Origin: CAYRWK01 sp964427965
Lineage (GTDB): Bacteria; Patescibacteriota; WWE3; UBA101185; UBA10185
DNA length: 20,647 nt
Direction of reading: 5' to 3'
Assembly: GCA_964427965.1 (NCBI GenBank)
Contig: CAYRWK010000008.1
Coordinates: 1-20,647, forward strand
Both the position numbers and the translations under genes were made by a program. Positions 14,696 through 20,647 of the stretch are shown piece by piece (the stretch's first letter is position 1; every line of letters starts with the position of its first letter). Below the pieces are notes generated by a model. The model saw only the letters and a list, made by a program, of their open reading frames with translations, ran no database searches and was not told the origin of the DNA.

Positions 14696-15961
14696 TTAAT
14701 CAAATAACCCTTTAACTAAACTTTCCTGATAAACAATAGGTTCAACTTTCACCATGGTTTCAAAATCAGGTTTATTTTCTAGCATAGCAATTAAACATCT
14801 TCCCAAATGATAGCCAAGATTTACAGGTACCGCATTACCAATTTGTTTATATTGAGACGCTAAAGAACCTGCAAATGTCCACTCGTCGGGAAATGCTTGT
14901 ATCCTTGCATATTCTCTATATGTTAAAGGTCTTGTTTCTTTGGGATGACATCGTTCTGTTTGTTTTTGAGCAGGAGCACATGTGAGTGTAAGGCTTGGTT
15001 CTTCCCACGATAAACGCCTCGCCATACCTGTTTTACCGCCTCCCATATAAAAACTTGCACCCATGTATTCTTTTTGCATTTCTAAGGGTAAATCTTTCCA
15101 ATATCCTCCAGCGGGAACCATATCTAAAACCTTTTTCTTTTTTTCAGGGTATTTTTGTCCTTCAGAAGCAGGTACATCTTTTAAAGCGTCACGTAGAGCA
15201 ACAACATAATCTTTTTCTTTTGGAAATAGGATTGGTAAATCTAAATCGTTCCTAACTCCGATTATCAACAACCTCTCTCTTTTCTGTGGAACATCTAAGT
15301 ATTGTGCCCTCACAACCTTATAGGCGACCTTATAGCCAATTTCTTGCAGTGCTTCCACCATTGTTGTTAGTGTTTTGCCGTTGTCGTGTTTTAAAAGTCC
15401 TTTTACATTTTCTCCAACTGCAATTTTTGGCATAGTTTCTTTTACACATCGTGCAAATTCAAAAAACAATGTACCTCTTGTTGCATCTTCAAAGCCCAAT
15501 TTCTTTCCTGCATAGCTAAATGCCTGACAAGGAAACCCACCTTCCACGATATCTGCGGTTTTTCCTACAAAAGAAACGTTCTTTATATCATCATGTATCA
15601 CATTCCAATCAGGTCTGTTTGTTCTTAATGTTGTGACAGCGTTCTTGTCATATTCAACCATTAAAGTATTTATTAAACCTGAGTTTTCTAAACCAAGAGC
15701 TGTTCCTCCTGCACCTGTAAAAAGTTCTATTGTTGTGTAATTTGTTTTTTGAGGGGATTTAAGTACCTCGAATTTTGTAGGAGAGTGCGAGCCATCTTGT
15801 CGTTTCTTAATCCTTTCAACTTCATCAATGTTAAAAAGTCGATAATTATGTTCAGAGCGTATGGATTTTAATAGACCCATTTTTTCCCAACGCCTGATTG
15901 TGTCTGCAGAAACACCAATTCTTTCTGCGGTTTCTATAACTGTTAGGAGTTTATCTTGCAC
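14696..15961 (-). CDS. DNA (cytosine-5) methyltransferase with N-terminal MerR-type HTH
   Basis: This 421-residue protein methylates cytosine at C5 within a DNA recognition site. Residues 1-55 form a MerR/excisionase-like winged HTH (TAERIGVSADTIRRWEKMGLL, NYRLFNIDEVERI). The methyltransferase begins near 75: motif I ELFTGAGGTALGLE, motif IV GGFPCQAFSYAGKKLG with catalytic Cys145, motif VI ENVKGLL and motif VIII QKRERLLIIG (226-235). The target-recognition region is about 240-320, followed by LSWEEPSLTL and motif X QIGNAVPVNLG. All catalytic motifs are intact. The start is GTG 15961, 6 nt after TGATAACAT. The nuclease gene ends 41 bp upstream. The HTH probably regulates the locus. Confidence 0.92.
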   Translation of the reverse strand: MQDKLLTVIETAERIGVSADTIRRWEKMGLLKSIRSEHNYRLFNIDEVERIKKRQDGSHSPTKFEVLKSPQKTNYTTIELFTGAGGTALGLENSGLINTLMVEYDKNAVTTLRTNRPDWNVIHDDIKNVSFVGKTADIVEGGFPCQAFSYAGKKLGFEDATRGTLFFEFARCVKETMPKIAVGENVKGLLKHDNGKTLTTMVEALQEIGYKVAYKVVRAQYLDVPQKRERLLIIGVRNDLDLPILFPKEKDYVVALRDALKDVPASEGQKYPEKKKKVLDMVPAGGYWKDLPLEMQKEYMGASFYMGGGKTGMARRLSWEEPSLTLTCAPAQKQTERCHPKETRPLTYREYARIQAFPDEWTFAGSLASQYKQIGNAVPVNLGYHLGRCLIAMLENKPDFETMVKVEPIVYQESLVKGLFD

Positions 15962-15967
15962 ATTAAA

Positions 15968-15981
15968 ATGTTATCAATAAC
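15968..15981 (-). promoter_or_regulatory. Extended -10 of the methyltransferase overlapped by a palindrome (likely operator)
   Basis: Reverse strand TGATAACAT (15976-15968) lies 6 nt before the GTG. The palindrome GTTATTGATAAC (15981-15970; arms GTTAT/ATAAC) covers most of it. A protein bound here would block the promoter. The HTH of the methyltransferase is the natural candidate. Confidence 0.5.
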
Positions 15982-16002
15982 CATTACATAATGCAAGGGT
16001 TA

Positions 16003-16731
16003 CTAACGTATAAATGCTTTAGCAAACAATTCATGAAATAGCTGTTCTGAACTGTAGTCACGGGCTTTACTAACACCTAAACAATCGCTTATAACAATTG
16101 GTAATACTTTGTATAACCTTTCCAAAGCATGCTCGTCTCCTGTTACAAAATCATAAAAACTACATCCATCAATAATCCTGATATTTTCGTTTTCAGGTCT
16201 TCTTAAACTCACTTTGTTATCTGATGGAGTAAATATTTTGTTATAAGTCAGCCCGTTCTTTGGTATTACTTCAACATAGTATCCTGTAAATCCCTTATAT
16301 TCAGGCGTATTAAGTGCGAATTCTAAGTTATCATATAAGTCCTTCTTATCGGAACCTTTTGTAGTGTTGTGCTTGTTTTTAATCTCACCAATTGTTTTTC
16401 GTGACATATTTCTTACATCTATGAGCCTACCAACAGGTAACCTTTCCCAGCCAGCTACACTTCCTATTATTTCTTCATGAAATTCACCTATTGCGTTTTG
16501 TAAAGTTTTTTGTCGCTGTCTTGCTTTTTCTTGATTAACCCACTGTTCAAGAGTTATGTTCGAACTTGAAGCATCAAAAACTGCCGAAAAGGGGTCAACT
16601 GAATTTCTATAAAAAGCCTTGTCGCTTTGAACCATATTTTGTGTCTTCTTAAAAATGGTTTCTACAGCTGAGAATAATTTTTCATTAGTGATAAATGATA
16701 ATAATTGTTGCTCTTTATAAATCGTTTGCAC
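16003..16731 (-). CDS. Type II restriction endonuclease, Eco47II-like
   Basis: This is a 242-residue soluble protein. A PD-(D/E)xK core is visible: Asp105 in LIDVRNMSRK, then Glu116-x-Lys118 in IGEIKNKHNTTKGSDKK, with NLEFAL after it. The EIKNKHNTTKG stretch matches my memory of Eco47II/Sau96I-type nucleases, which cut GGNCC; family and site are therefore tentative. The C5 methyltransferase immediately downstream supports a type II restriction role. The GTG start at 16731 sits 6 nt after TGCTATTAT. Nuclease and methyltransferase starts share TAATGTGCAA. Length is normal and no inactivating change is visible. Confidence 0.75.
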   Translation of the reverse strand: MQTIYKEQQLLSFITNEKLFSAVETIFKKTQNMVQSDKAFYRNSVDPFSAVFDASSSNITLEQWVNQEKARQRQKTLQNAIGEFHEEIIGSVAGWERLPVGRLIDVRNMSRKTIGEIKNKHNTTKGSDKKDLYDNLEFALNTPEYKGFTGYYVEVIPKNGLTYNKIFTPSDNKVSLRRPENENIRIIDGCSFYDFVTGDEHALERLYKVLPIVISDCLGVSKARDYSSEQLFHELFAKAFIR

Positions 16732-16737
16732 ATTACA

Positions 16738-16746
16738 ATAATAGCA
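16738..16746 (-). promoter_or_regulatory. Extended -10 promoter of the restriction endonuclease
   Basis: Reverse strand TGCTATTAT, then tgtaat (6 nt), then GTG at 16731. Unlike the methyltransferase promoter it is not inside a palindrome. Confidence 0.6.
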
Positions 16747-17025
16747 TCAGTACTTACTTCAGAACAGATATATTCAATGCCAGTGCAGGTAGACTAACAT
16801 CAGGAACAAACTGTGTGGTAACTCCACAAAAGATATGTATTATCTAAAGACCCTATAACGTCTGCTATATTTTAGTGACGTTACCGGGGTGTTCCACTTT
16901 TGAAGTACTAAGATCGCGGCTATAAACAAAGGTGGCCGAATTAACGGTCACTTTGCGAGAAGAGTACTCTCCTCCTAAAGGAAGAATAACATTTAGTACA
17001 TTAACCCTTCAACTAGCATTTTCGT
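16747..17025. other. Non-coding, hairpin-rich stretch with an IS21-like end at 16883-16960
   Basis: I see no protein gene. Hairpins occur at 16814-16828 (TGTGG/CCACA), 16856-16883 (TAACGTC/GACGTTA, 14-nt loop) and 16927-16955 (CAAAGGTGGCCG against CGGTCACTTTG, one bulge and one G-T pair). A palindrome AGAGTACTCT is at 16963-16972. The combination GGGTGTTCCACTTTTGAAG, then GGTGGCCGAATTAACGG, then TCACTTTG resembles repeated blocks at IS21-family element ends. No istA or istB sequence remains, so this would be a relic. The likeness is from memory. Confidence 0.35.
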
Positions 17026-17031
17026 TATAAT
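17026..17031 (+). promoter_or_regulatory. -10 element of the MNT pseudogene
   Basis: TATAAT, then agaacc (6 nt), then ATG 17038. The promoter looks intact although the gene is not. Confidence 0.5.
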
Positions 17032-17037
17032 AGAACC

Positions 17038-17365
17038 ATGGGTATTAACTACGATGCACAACAACTAAAAAAGCTTTGCGAAAAAAACGAGATTGCATAT
17101 CTCGCTCTTTTCGGCTCCTACGCTAGAGGTGAAGCCACAGATAAGAGTGACGTGGGTTTTGCTCCGTACGTTACGGAAATGACTCCCGTGTAAAATCACT
17201 TTTTGACCACATTGATGTTGAGTATGAATTAAAGGATCTCTTTAATAAAAAGGTTGATTTAGTAACGGAAAGATCTCTTCACCATACATTTCTCCATACG
17301 TGTAACAGGATTTGAAAATATTGTATGAAAAACACGGATATTGTTGTGCGATTCAAAACTCATAG
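17038..17365 (+). pseudogene. Decayed MNT-type minimal nucleotidyltransferase
   Basis: The first frame reads MGINYDAQQLKKLCEKNEIA and then YLALFGSYARGEATDKSDV, the GSYARG-x-SD nucleotidyltransferase motif, but the second Asp of DxD is Gly and the frame stops at 17191-17193. From 17166 a second frame continues the protein (VRYGNDSRVKSLFDHIDVEY, then ELKDLFNKKVDLVTERSL). Near 17280 a third frame gives YISPYV, an in-frame TAA, then QDLKILYEKHGY. So there are at least two frameshifts and one nonsense codon. Intact relatives are MntA-like antitoxins paired with HEPN (HepT) toxins; no HEPN gene follows. It is distinct from the intact MNT at 19142. Confidence 0.8.
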
Positions 17366-17394
17366 TAACTATCAACTCTCAGAGGAAAAACAGA

Positions 17395-17889
17395 TCACTC
17401 CAATCCAATCTTTCTTATAATAACAGACGACTTATTCTCAATCACTAGTGCCCCCCCGAAATATTTTATACCCATCTTCTTGCAACGCTTCCTCTTATAC
17501 TCAGACTCCTTATCACATTTTGCAGAAGCCACTACATCCGGGCTTATCTTTTTATATAACTCATTGTGTCCCTGTTCTATTTCTTCCTCTGTACCAACTT
17601 TAACCTTAAATTCAAATACATAGTCAGCATCTCTAAAAGCCGCAAGCATTTCTAATCTATCTTTTATTTCAAATATCGGTCTGGTTGCGCCTTTGTAGTG
17701 AGTAACCAAAGCGTCGTTAATAGCTCCAACTACAAGTATATCTCCATGTTTTTTAGCAAATTTAAATAGTCTTGCATGCCCAACGTGAATGACATCAAAG
17801 CATCCATGGACCAGTACAATTTTCTTTTTTTGGGATTTGAGTAACGGGATTTGTATTACAAGACTATTAAAGCTAACTATCTCGGCCAT
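17395..17889 (-). CDS. Cytidylyltransferase-like protein (RfaE/TagD type nucleotidyltransferase)
   Basis: The protein has 164 residues. The CTP/ATP-binding signature HGCFDVIHVGHARL has His-x-Gly-His. KGATRPIFEIKDRLEMLAAF and DADYVFEF follow the order seen in the RfaE C-terminal (heptose-phosphate adenylyl) and glycerol-3-phosphate cytidylyltransferase families. The final 40 residues are Lys-rich (CDKESEYKRKRCKKMGIKYF). The reaction would be transfer of a nucleotidyl group to a sugar or polyol phosphate; the substrate cannot be decided. No kinase domain or partner sugar gene is adjacent. It follows the 99-residue gene by 10 nt and is probably in its operon. Confidence 0.82.
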   Translation of the reverse strand: MAEIVSFNSLVIQIPLLKSQKKKIVLVHGCFDVIHVGHARLFKFAKKHGDILVVGAINDALVTHYKGATRPIFEIKDRLEMLAAFRDADYVFEFKVKVGTEEEIEQGHNELYKKISPDVVASAKCDKESEYKRKRCKKMGIKYFGGALVIENKSSVIIRKIGLE

Positions 17890-17899
17890 ATTTATTTAG

Positions 17900-18199
17900 T
17901 TAATACTCCCAAGATGTCTTTGGCGTTTTGGGTAAGTCTTTGTTCAAACATATTATTTCACTTTTAGGAATACCTAAAAAATAACTCCAAAAATAAACCT
18001 CTCTAGGTTTTAGATCTTTGGATAATTTTATCACCTCTGCGATATCTTCTCTTTTATACTCATCTAACATCCACTTCCAACCGTCCAAAGTAGAATTCTT
18101 TATCAATGTATAAATAATATACTTCTTATCTTTTGTCGCATCCAAGTTTTGGATATCAGAACTTGGAAATAGGGCCTGAAAATCTGACAGTTTGAGCAT
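17900..18199 (-). CDS. Small helical protein, DUF6922-like
   Basis: This 99-residue protein reads MLKLSDFQALFPSSDIQNLD, then KKYIIYTLIKNSTLDGWKWM, then EYKREDIAEVIKLSKDLKPR and FWSYFLGIPKSEIICL. The order (start motif, YII..L, W..L..Y..E.I.E.I, FW....I) resembles DUF6922-type proteins, which I remember near nucleotidyltransferase toxins; that assignment is weak. It has no membrane segment. The start is well supported by TGCTATAAT exactly 6 nt before the ATG. It is the first gene of a two-gene unit with the cytidylyltransferase. Confidence 0.65.
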   Translation of the reverse strand: MLKLSDFQALFPSSDIQNLDATKDKKYIIYTLIKNSTLDGWKWMLDEYKREDIAEVIKLSKDLKPREVYFWSYFLGIPKSEIICLNKDLPKTPKTSWEY

Positions 18200-18205
18200 A
18201 GAATG

Positions 18206-18214
18206 ATTATAGCA
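18206..18214 (-). promoter_or_regulatory. Extended -10 promoter of the 18199 operon
   Basis: Reverse strand TGCTATAAT, a perfect extended -10, then cattct (6 nt), then ATG. It is the clearest leaderless promoter in the window. Confidence 0.7.
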
Positions 18215-18297
18215 AAAATATGCGCAGATACCGGGTTACCTGTTTCAGATCAATATTTCTCCTATGAGGTTGTTATTTGGATCATAATTTCATTGTG

Positions 18298-18690
18298 TTA
18301 GTTGGGATTAATATTTGGGTTTTTAGCTCCATTAATACTTCTTTGCATCACATCAGGCAACACACTTTGTATAAGCTCCTTCCCCGTCTCTACCCGCTTA
18401 TCCTCGGCAGCTTTGGCATATACCTCTCGTGTAAGTTGATCTTCGGAGGAAGAGGCAATATCCTGTAATCTGTTTGTTTCTGCTACACCCTCATAGTAGT
18501 CGTCTAGTTTTTCAATACTTTTTCGATCCATAGGAATATGAGTTGGGGTTACAGCTTGCTCTCTAATAGCTTTATATTCAACAGGTTCTTCCCCAAATGC
18601 CTGAGGCAATGAGACTATACCCTCGTATCCAGTCGCGTCTGAATTAACATTACTCACCATTAAGATTAATAATAATAATAGATAAACCAC
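18298..18690 (-). CDS. Small unrecognised protein, possibly secreted
   Basis: From GTG 18690 the frame gives 130 residues beginning MVYLLLLLILMVSNVNSDA, which could be a short signal peptide but lacks positive N-terminal residues. From ATG 18660 it gives 120 residues and no signal peptide; the Leu run would then just be a translated TTA microsatellite upstream, which also contains TATTAT 8 nt before that ATG. The rest is polar and helical (IREQAVTPTHIPMDRKSIEK, EDQLTREVYAKAAEDKRVET) with a low-complexity NPNINPN end. I recognise no family. The composition looks coding, but confidence is limited. Confidence 0.5.
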   Translation of the reverse strand: MVYLLLLLILMVSNVNSDATGYEGIVSLPQAFGEEPVEYKAIREQAVTPTHIPMDRKSIEKLDDYYEGVAETNRLQDIASSSEDQLTREVYAKAAEDKRVETGKELIQSVLPDVMQRSINGAKNPNINPN

Positions 18691-18763
18691 TTTGATGCAA
18701 AAAACCTCACAAAAATTAAGTGTTTACCAGTCTTGAAGCTAACCCAGAACTTATGTTTTGTAG

Positions 18764-18769
18764 TATACT
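18764..18769 (+). promoter_or_regulatory. -10 element of the HEPN-MNT operon
   Basis: TATACT lies 10 nt before the ATG at 18780. It rules out the longer reading frame that starts at 18720. Confidence 0.5.
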
Positions 18770-18779
18770 TCTAACTAGT

Positions 18780-19163
18780 ATGGATAAAGACGATGCAGTA
18801 AAACATTGGCTAGAAAGCGCGATGGATAACTTAAAACTTGCTGAAGACCTATACAAATTAGGGCATAATAGTTGGTGTTTATTCATGTGGCACCTCACAA
18901 TTGAAAAGACGTTAAAAGCAATAATCACACAACATGGTAAAGACATACCATACACACACGACTTAGAAAAGCTTGCAAAAATAGCAGAACTGGATTTAAC
19001 GGAAACTATGGCAAACGAACTAAAGGAAATATCTAGCTACAACCTAGAGGCCAGATACGACGATTATAAACTGAAGTTTTATAAAAAAGCTACTAAAGAA
19101 TACACACTAGATTGGATTAGTAAGTGCCAGGAGGTATTACTGTGGTTAAAAAACAGAATTTAG
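18780..19163 (+). CDS. HEPN-domain protein (putative toxin of a HEPN-MNT pair)
   Basis: This is a 127-residue, all-helical protein. VKHWLESAMDNLKLAEDLYK and WHLTIEKTLKAIITQHGKDI, then THDLEKLAKIAEL, form the standard HEPN core of the COG2250 type. The later segment is ARYDDYKLKFYKKATKEY. The classical RNase R-x4-6-H motif is not evident in this segment, so RNase activity should not be assumed. In known HEPN-MNT systems the HEPN protein is the toxin and the MNT partner silences it by nucleotidylation. The start at 18780 is set by the -10 and by the conserved beginning. It overlaps the MNT gene by 22 nt. Confidence 0.85.
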   Translation: MDKDDAVKHWLESAMDNLKLAEDLYKLGHNSWCLFMWHLTIEKTLKAIITQHGKDIPYTHDLEKLAKIAELDLTETMANELKEISSYNLEARYDDYKLKFYKKATKEYTLDWISKCQEVLLWLKNRI

Positions 19164-19468
19164 AAAATAACATAAAGATAGCTAAAGACTATTTGGCAAA
19201 ACTCAGGGAAATAGGTATACCTGTTGTTGAGGCGTATATATTTGGGTCTAGAGCAAAAGGCACGGATCATAAATGGAGCGACTTGGATACCTGCATTGTA
19301 TCATCAACTTTTGGTACGGATCCGATTGCTGAAAGAGTAGTATTGGCAATAATTGGACGGAACGTGGCAGATATTATTGAACCACACCCCTTTTCCCCAG
19401 AGGATTTTGCAGATAAGTATAATCCTCTAGTTACCGAAATAAAAAAATGGGGAGTCAAGGTAGCTTAA
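19142..19468 (+). CDS. MNT-type nucleotidyltransferase (putative antitoxin)
   Basis: This 108-residue protein has the polymerase-beta-like nucleotidyltransferase motif AYIFGSRAKGTDHKWSDLDTCIV: Gly-Ser, then Asp-x-Asp, all intact. The C-terminus has DIIEPHPFSPEDF and ends WGVKVA. I take GTG 19142 as the start because a perfect AGGAGGT (19129-19135), inside the end of the HEPN gene, is 6 nt upstream; GTG 19124 is too early. The 22-nt overlap with the HEPN gene means tight coupling, HEPN first. It is intact, in contrast to the decayed MNT at 17038. Confidence 0.87.
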   Translation: MVKKQNLENNIKIAKDYLAKLREIGIPVVEAYIFGSRAKGTDHKWSDLDTCIVSSTFGTDPIAERVVLAIIGRNVADIIEPHPFSPEDFADKYNPLVTEIKKWGVKVA

Positions 19469-19511
19469 ACCCAAGAAGTTGGTTTTAAACCTTCAAAAAC
19501 CCCCGGACTTA

Positions 19512-19520
19512 TGCTAATCT
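19512..19520 (+). promoter_or_regulatory. Extended -10 promoter of valS
   Basis: TGCTAATCT, then ttccgc (6 nt), then ATG 19527. No Shine-Dalgarno site. Confidence 0.55.
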
Positions 19521-19526
19521 TTCCGC

Positions 19527-20647
19527 ATGGGTACAATGGATAAGACATACAACCACACACAAGCCGAGCCACAAATATATAAAAAGTGGGAAGAAGCCGG
19601 TGTGTTTTCCCCTATACTTTCGCAAAAACTTAGAGCATCGGCAGGGCTTGAAAATAAATCAGAGCCTTTTTGCATACTTATGCCTCCTCCCAACGCCAAC
19701 GCCCCATTACACGCAGGTCATGCTACTTACAGTATTCAAGACGTTATCACGCGTATCAAGCGTATGCAGGGTTATAAAGCGCTGTACCTTCCGGGTACAG
19801 ACCATGCCGGCTTTGAAACCCAAGTGGTGTACGAGCGCAAACTTAAAAAAGAGGGCAAAAGCAGGTTTGATTTTGACAGAAATACTTTATATGACGCCGT
19901 TTTAAACTTTGTTAAAGAAAACTCAGATGTGGCAATTAGTCAGCTTAAACGCCTGGGTATGAGTGCCGACTGGACTAAAAACACTTTTATGCTTGATCCG
20001 AATGTATTAGATACGGTCTACGATACTTTTATAAAAATGCATAAAGACGGGCTTATCTACAAGGATAACTATCTGGTTAACTACTCCCCCCATCACGGCA
20101 CAACGTTTAGTAATTTAGAAACTTTGCATAAAGAAACTATTTCAAACTTTTATTATGTTAAATACAAAGTAAAAGATTCTGATGAAAGTATTACGGTTGC
20201 CACAGCTCGTCCTGAAACTATTTACGCAGATGTAGCAATTGCGATTAATCCCAAGGATTCCCGTTACGAGAAATTGGTAGGTAAAACAGTAATCAACCCG
20301 CTTAATAATTTGGAACTGCCAATTATTGCCGATACGTATGTTGATATTGAATTTGGAACAGGTGCGTTAAAAATCACTCCGGGACATGATTTTAATGATT
20401 TTGAAATTGGTAAAAAACACAACCTTCCTATGATTTCGGTAATTAACCTGGAAGGCAAGATGACTAAAGATGCGGGTGAAGTCGCAGGTCTTAGCGTTAA
20501 AAAAGCCAGAGAAGCTACAGTAGAAATCTTAAAGAGTAAAGGTGCTTTGGAAAAAATTGACACTGAATACAAACATAATCTGCTTGTTGATTACAAAGAC
20601 GAACTTCCCATTGAACCTATGCTTTTACCAAATTGGTTTATTAAAAT
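19527..20647 (+). CDS. valS: Valyl-tRNA synthetase (partial, C-terminus off window)
   Basis: The frame is open from ATG 19527 to the window end (373 codons). It charges tRNA-Val with valine. The class I signature is PPPNANAPLHAGHATY, with His62-Ala-Gly-His65. YLPGTDHAGFETQ follows, and the CP1 editing domain starts near VATARPETIYADVAIAINP and continues with GTGALKITPGHDFNDFEIG. The segment NYSPHHGTTFSNLE stands where many ValS have a Cys-containing or DP motif. An alternative ATG at 19536 is nine bases on; TGCTAATCT 6 nt before 19527 supports the first. The KMSKS loop and anticodon-binding domain are beyond the window. Confidence 0.95.
   Translation, partial: MGTMDKTYNHTQAEPQIYKKWEEAGVFSPILSQKLRASAGLENKSEPFCILMPPPNANAPLHAGHATYSIQDVITRIKRMQGYKALYLPGTDHAGFETQVVYERKLKKEGKSRFDFDRNTLYDAVLNFVKENSDVAISQLKRLGMSADWTKNTFMLDPNVLDTVYDTFIKMHKDGLIYKDNYLVNYSPHHGTTFSNLETLHKETISNFYYVKYKVKDSDESITVATARPETIYADVAIAINPKDSRYEKLVGKTVINPLNNLELPIIADTYVDIEFGTGALKITPGHDFNDFEIGKKHNLPMISVINLEGKMTKDAGEVAGLSVKKAREATVEILKSKGALEKIDTEYKHNLLVDYKDELPIEPMLLPNWFIK

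Noticed and set aside
16920..16960. T-box riboswitch (GGTGGCCG with a CGGTCACTTTG partner)
   Set aside because: The order recalls a T-box antiterminator/terminator, but there is no T-run, no convincing stem I, and the next gene is a decayed nucleotidyltransferase, not an aminoacyl-tRNA synthetase or amino-acid gene.
18720..18779. 20-residue N-terminal extension of the HEPN protein (MFTSLEANPELMF...)
   Set aside because: It runs through the -10 element; the family start MDKDDAVKHWL at 18780 fits better.
13850..19520. Integrated element with att repeats at the tRNA-Arg 3' end
   Set aside because: I found no second copy of the tRNA 3' end downstream and no integrase gene in the window.
1..20647. 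UGA recoded to glycine, as in some Patescibacteria
   Set aside because: TGA is used as a normal stop at the ends of several genes (for example 2888, 5643, 8551) and does not interrupt intact frames.
1..20647. CRISPR array
   Set aside because: No regularly spaced short direct repeats are present; the only tandem repeats are the protein-coding units at 1779-2885 and a short TTA run near 18670.

Overview
The window looks like a chromosomal piece from an AT-rich bacterium of the Candidate Phyla Radiation (Patescibacteria); a Katanobacteria/Microgenomates-type genome is my guess. The evidence is indirect. There are many small single-pass membrane-anchored proteins of types common in that group, very tight packing with convergent genes that touch or overlap, standard use of TGA as a stop, and a ValS with an NANAPLHAGHA active site. 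The sequence is a scaffold: 100 Ns at 11907-12006 are flanked by the same 55 bases on both sides.

Region 1 (1-7391) is a cell-envelope block. A TolB-like membrane-anchored protein (partial) diverges from a large secreted cysteine-rich repeat protein. A small anchored protein, two paralogous multi-pass GT-C-like membrane proteins with a SAM methyltransferase between them, and a convergent anchored protein follow. Region 2 (7430-12921) holds metabolic and membrane genes: a membrane cytochrome with a C-terminal cytochrome b5-like domain whose proper ATG is followed directly by TAA, a NUDIX/HD pair, a DUF4870 protein, a UDP-glucuronate decarboxylase, an anchored protein, a sensor-like multi-TM protein split by the N gap, and a SpoU/TrmH RNA methyltransferase. 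Region 3 (13000-13874) carries tRNA-Ser(GCU), a two-TM protein and tRNA-Arg(GCG).

Region 4 (about 13.9-19.5 kb) is an accessory, defence-like island between tRNA-Arg and valS. It holds a broken DUF3800-like remnant, a membrane protein, a type II restriction-modification pair (C5 methyltransferase with a fused MerR-type HTH, and an Eco47II-like endonuclease), a non-coding stretch that resembles an IS21-type end, a decayed MNT nucleotidyltransferase pseudogene, a cytidylyltransferase and a small partner gene, an unrecognised protein, and an intact HEPN-MNT pair. Region 5 is the start of valS, cut by the window end.

The most coherent signal is in initiation. At many first genes a -10 hexamer, usually of the extended TGnTANNNT type, lies exactly 6 nt before the start codon. 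This predicts leaderless mRNAs as the main mode here. Shine-Dalgarno sites appear mainly at internal operon genes and at one gene with a classical -35/-10 promoter. In the restriction-modification locus the methyltransferase -10 lies inside a palindrome, which suggests self-regulation by its HTH domain.
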